From JBIOWF01 sp044868295 (GTDB lineage Bacteria > Actinomycetota > Actinomycetes > Streptosporangiales > Streptosporangiaceae), in contig JBIOWF010000073.1 of the NCBI GenBank assembly GCA_044868295.1, positions 1 through 7,669 of the forward strand: 7,669 nucleotides of DNA. Direction: 5' to 3'. The stretch's first letter is position 1, and each line of letters starts with the position of its first letter. A program made the translations under genes and the position numbers. The notes below the pieces were generated by a model that saw only the letters and a program-made list of their open reading frames with translations, made no database searches and was not told where the DNA came from. Positions 5,903 through 7,669 of this stretch are shown piece after piece.

Positions 5903-7026
5903 GTGCGGGTGGCCTCCTTCACGCGCTCGCGGCTGAACCGGCCGAAGTTGTAGTAGGCGGCGCAGGCTCCCTCGGAGGAAACCATGCACGTCCCGATGGG
6001 CGTCTCGGGCGTGCACGCCGTTCCGAAGACCTTGCACTCCCATGGCCTGAGCACGCCCTTGAGCACCTCGCCGCACTGGCAGGCCTTGGGATCGGCCACC
6101 CGTACGCCCGGGACGTTGAAGATCCGTTCCGCGTCGAAGGCCGCGTACTCGTCCGCCATCCGGAGCGCCGAGTGCGAGATGAAGCCGAGTCCGCGCCATT
6201 CGAAGTACGGCCGGACCCGCATCACGTCGCCGATCGCCTCCAGGGCGATGCGGTTTCCGTCCCACGGCACGACCCGGGCGTACTGGTTCTCGACCTCCGA
6301 CCGGCCCTCGGCGAGCTGGCCGAGCAGCATGTGGATCGACTGAAGAACGTCCAGCGGTTCGAAACCGGCGACCACGAGCGGCTTGCCGTACTCGCGGGCG
6401 ATGAACTCGTACGGCCGGCAGCCGATCACCGTCGAGACGTGGCCGGGGCCGATGAACCCGTCCAGCCGCAGGTCGGGCGAGTCCAGGATGGCCTTGATAG
6501 CCGGAATGATCGTGACGTGGTTGCAGAAGACCGAGAAGTTGTCGACGCCGTCCGCCGCCGCGCGCAGCACGGTCATGGCCGTCGACGGCGCGGTGGTCTC
6601 GAATCCGATCGCCATGAAGACGACCCGGCGGTCCGGATTCGCCCGAGCGATCTTCAGCGCGTCGAGCGGCGAGTAGACCATCCGGATGTCGGCGCCCGCC
6701 GCCTTGGCGTCGAAGAACGAGCCGCGTCCACCCGGCACCCGCATCATGTCGCCGAACGATGTCATGATCACGTCGGGCTGCTCCGCGATGTGGATGGCGT
6801 CGTCGACCCGCCCCATCGGGATCACGCAGACCGGACAGCCGGGACCGTGCACGAGCGTCACCGCTTCGGGCAGGTAGTCCTCCAGCCCGTGCTTGTAAAT
6901 GGTGTGGGTGTGGCCGCCGCACACCTCCATGAACTTGTACCGCCGTCCGGGCTCGCACCTGGACGCGATCTCGGCTGCCAGCGCCGCCGCTTTGCCGGCA
7001 TCGCGATACTCATCGACGAACCGCAC
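5899..7026 (-). CDS. hypD: Iron-sulfur scaffold protein HypD, [NiFe]-hydrogenase maturation
   Basis: HypD carries a [4Fe-4S] cluster and, with HypC, holds the iron while the CN and CO ligands are attached. The 375-residue product matches the family length. Visible motifs: EVCGGHTHTIYKHGL with Cys 36; HGPGCPVCV with Cys 64 and 67, the thiol pair of the family; FCNHVTIIPA; GFIGPGHVSTVIG; and a C-terminal cysteine-rich region with Cys 316, 318, 331, 338, 347 and 355 (CQCG, then TPIGTCMVSSEGACAAYY) that includes the cluster ligands. The start is GTG at 7026, giving MRFVDEYRD, the usual HypD beginning. A purine-rich AGGGGGAG precedes it at short spacing. It follows hypC after 27 bp and overlaps hypE by 4 nt. 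Nothing is missing. Confidence 0.97.
   Translation of the reverse strand: MRFVDEYRDAGKAAALAAEIASRCEPGRRYKFMEVCGGHTHTIYKHGLEDYLPEAVTLVHGPGCPVCVIPMGRVDDAIHIAEQPDVIMTSFGDMMRVPGGRGSFFDAKAAGADIRMVYSPLDALKIARANPDRRVVFMAIGFETTAPSTAMTVLRAAADGVDNFSVFCNHVTIIPAIKAILDSPDLRLDGFIGPGHVSTVIGCRPYEFIAREYGKPLVVAGFEPLDVLQSIHMLLGQLAEGRSEVENQYARVVPWDGNRIALEAIGDVMRVRPYFEWRGLGFISHSALRMADEYAAFDAERIFNVPGVRVADPKACQCGEVLKGVLRPWECKVFGTACTPETPIGTCMVSSEGACAAYYNFGRFSRERVKEATRT
5913..5919 (-). promoter_or_regulatory. Shine-Dalgarno of hypE
   Basis: CCTCCTT on the + strand reads AAGGAGG on the - strand, 10 nt before ATG 5902. It lies inside the last codons of hypD. This near-perfect site fixes the hypE start and suggests HypE can be initiated strongly in addition to coupling through the ATGA overlap. 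Confidence 0.75.
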
Positions 7027-7028
7027 GG

Positions 7029-7036
7029 CTCCCCCT
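7029..7036 (-). promoter_or_regulatory. Shine-Dalgarno-like site of hypD
   Basis: The - strand reads AGGGGGAG immediately before GTG 7026, with 2-4 nt spacing depending on the register. It is shorter-spaced than usual but is the only purine-rich tract in the 27-bp hypC-hypD gap. It supports the GTG start. Confidence 0.45.
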
Positions 7037-7053
7037 GTCCGTTCTCACGAATC

Positions 7054-7356
7054 TCACGCCTCTTCCGGGTGGCTTGGGCCGGTTTCCGAGATGGCCGACT
7101 CCCGGAGGGCGTCGATCTCGTCGAAGTAGGGCTGGCCGATCCCCTCAAGCAGGTCCAGTACGGCTTTCGCCTCCGACTCGGAGATCTTCGAGAGCGCGAA
7201 TCCCACGTGCACGAGGACCCAGTCGCCGACCTTCAGGTCCTCGTCCGCGAGCAAACCCACGTTGATCCGGCGGCGGACCCCGCTGACGTCGACCATCGCG
7301 AGATCGATGTGATCCTCGACCGTCCCGACGAGCTCACCGGGGATTCCGAGACACAT
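7054..7356 (-). CDS. hypC: Hydrogenase assembly chaperone HypC
   Basis: HypC binds HypD and the Fe(CN)2CO precursor and then the hydrogenase large-subunit precursor. The 100-residue product starts with the classic MCLGIPGELV. Cys 2, exposed after Met removal, is the essential iron ligand. The core includes VDVSGVRRRINVGLL and KVGDWVLVHVGFALSKI, with the conserved His. The C-terminal tail is helical and acidic (SESEAKAVLDLLEGI). The ATG at 7356 is preceded by GGAGG at 6 nt. A longer open frame upstream (to 7491) is the antisense/alternate frame of hypA and is excluded by the MCLGIP start. Its first 23 nt overlap the end of hypA. This is the orthodox HypC, unlike the embedded HypC-like domain on the + strand. 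Confidence 0.97.
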   Translation of the reverse strand: MCLGIPGELVGTVEDHIDLAMVDVSGVRRRINVGLLADEDLKVGDWVLVHVGFALSKISESEAKAVLDLLEGIGQPYFDEIDALRESAISETGPSHPEEA

Positions 7357-7669
7357 CCGGGCCCTCCCCCCGCACCGTCTCGAACTGGATCGACTCGAGG
7401 ACCAGCTCGTCCCCTCCGTGGAGGTCGACATCGCCGCCGCCGCAGTGCGCGCACGTGGCGAGGACGTCCACGGACTCCGACCGGCGATCACACGACCGGC
7501 AGTCGACCGTCACGGGCGTTATGACGAGATCCACGACCGCGTCCGCTACGGCGGTGCCGTTCGCCACGAGGGCGAACGCCTGGTCCAGGGCTTCGCCGAC
7601 GACGGCGTGCCGGGCGCCGACCCGCACCCGTACGGCGGTGACCCGACGGCCGGACGCCTGCTCCTCGAT
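7334..7669 (-). CDS. hypA: Nickel-insertion protein HypA (5' partial at window edge)
   Basis: HypA delivers nickel to the hydrogenase large subunit, usually with the GTPase HypB. The 111 visible codons lack the N-terminus, where the nickel-binding Met-His-Glu start would be. The first visible residues, IEEQASGRRVTAVRVRVG, match the family's first helix and strand. The zinc domain is present as CRSC and CAHC with 12 residues between the pairs (bases 7442-7501). The end, ELVLESIQFET, is typical HypA. A GTG at 7627 is internal, since the frame runs open to the window edge and the family needs about 15-20 more residues. It overlaps hypC by 23 nt. hypB might lie beyond the edge but cannot be seen. 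Confidence 0.92.
   Translation of the reverse strand: MEEQASGRRVTAVRVRVGARHAVVGEALDQAFALVANGTAVADAVVDLVITPVTVDCRSCDRRSESVDVLATCAHCGGGDVDLHGGDELVLESIQFETVRGEGPDVSRNPR
7363..7370 (-). promoter_or_regulatory. Shine-Dalgarno of hypC
   Basis: The - strand reads GGGGGAGG here, with the GGAGG core at 7363-7367, 6 nt before ATG 7356. It lies within the hypA coding end and confirms the MCLGIP start. Confidence 0.7.

Noticed and set aside
5903..6958. In-frame upstream extension of hypE giving a 711-residue protein
   Set aside because: The extension is an off-frame reading of hypD; HypE starts at ATG 5902 with AAGGAGG and normal family length.
7357..7491. Upstream extension of hypC to 145 residues
   Set aside because: HypC must begin MCLGIP so that Cys 2 is exposed; the extension overlaps hypA in another frame.
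6172..7524. 450-codon open frame on the + strand opposite hypD/hypC
   Set aside because: Antisense shadow; hypD and hypC are unmistakable on the other strand.

Overview
The window looks like chromosomal DNA of a high-GC actinomycete. Most codons end in G or C, and genes abut with ATGA/GTGA overlaps and use GTG starts. The lineage (Streptosporangiales or Streptomyces-like) is inferred from composition and gene content only. The whole window is devoted to maturation of [NiFe]-hydrogenase, meaning assembly of the Fe(CN)2CO group and nickel insertion. No hydrogenase structural gene, mobile element, CRISPR array, rRNA or tRNA gene was seen.

Layout. On the + strand: the last 32 codons of an unidentified gene (2-100); a 630-residue protein joining a GmhA-like SIS domain, a divergent HypC-like domain and a second SIS domain (97-1989); then hypF (1986-4676), whose 896 residues include three repeat-rich linker expansions. 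These three genes overlap by 4 nt at each junction and look like one operon whose promoter lies left of the window. A 146-bp convergent intergenic region (4677-4822) holds two hairpins and no gene. On the - strand, read from right to left: hypA (7334-7669, 5' end cut by the window edge), hypC (7054-7356), hypD (5899-7026) and hypE (4823-5902). They are tightly packed, and their promoter lies right of the window, where hypB might also be.

How the genes work together (established family knowledge). HypF makes a carbamoyl adenylate from carbamoyl phosphate and ATP and passes the carbamoyl group to the C-terminal Cys of HypE. HypE dehydrates it to a thiocyanate. HypC and HypD form the scaffold on which iron receives cyanide and CO. 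HypA, usually with HypB, then helps insert nickel. Each of these proteins here keeps the key residues that can be seen, so the set appears functional.

Most unusual points. The SIS-HypC-SIS fusion places a second HypC-like module, with a CHGGVCVTC motif in place of the N-terminal MCLGIP, between two isomerase-like domains. Those two domains have lost complementary parts of the GmhA active site. In addition, five separate in-frame tandem repeats (20-, 9- and 7-codon units) sit in the linkers of the fusion protein and HypF.
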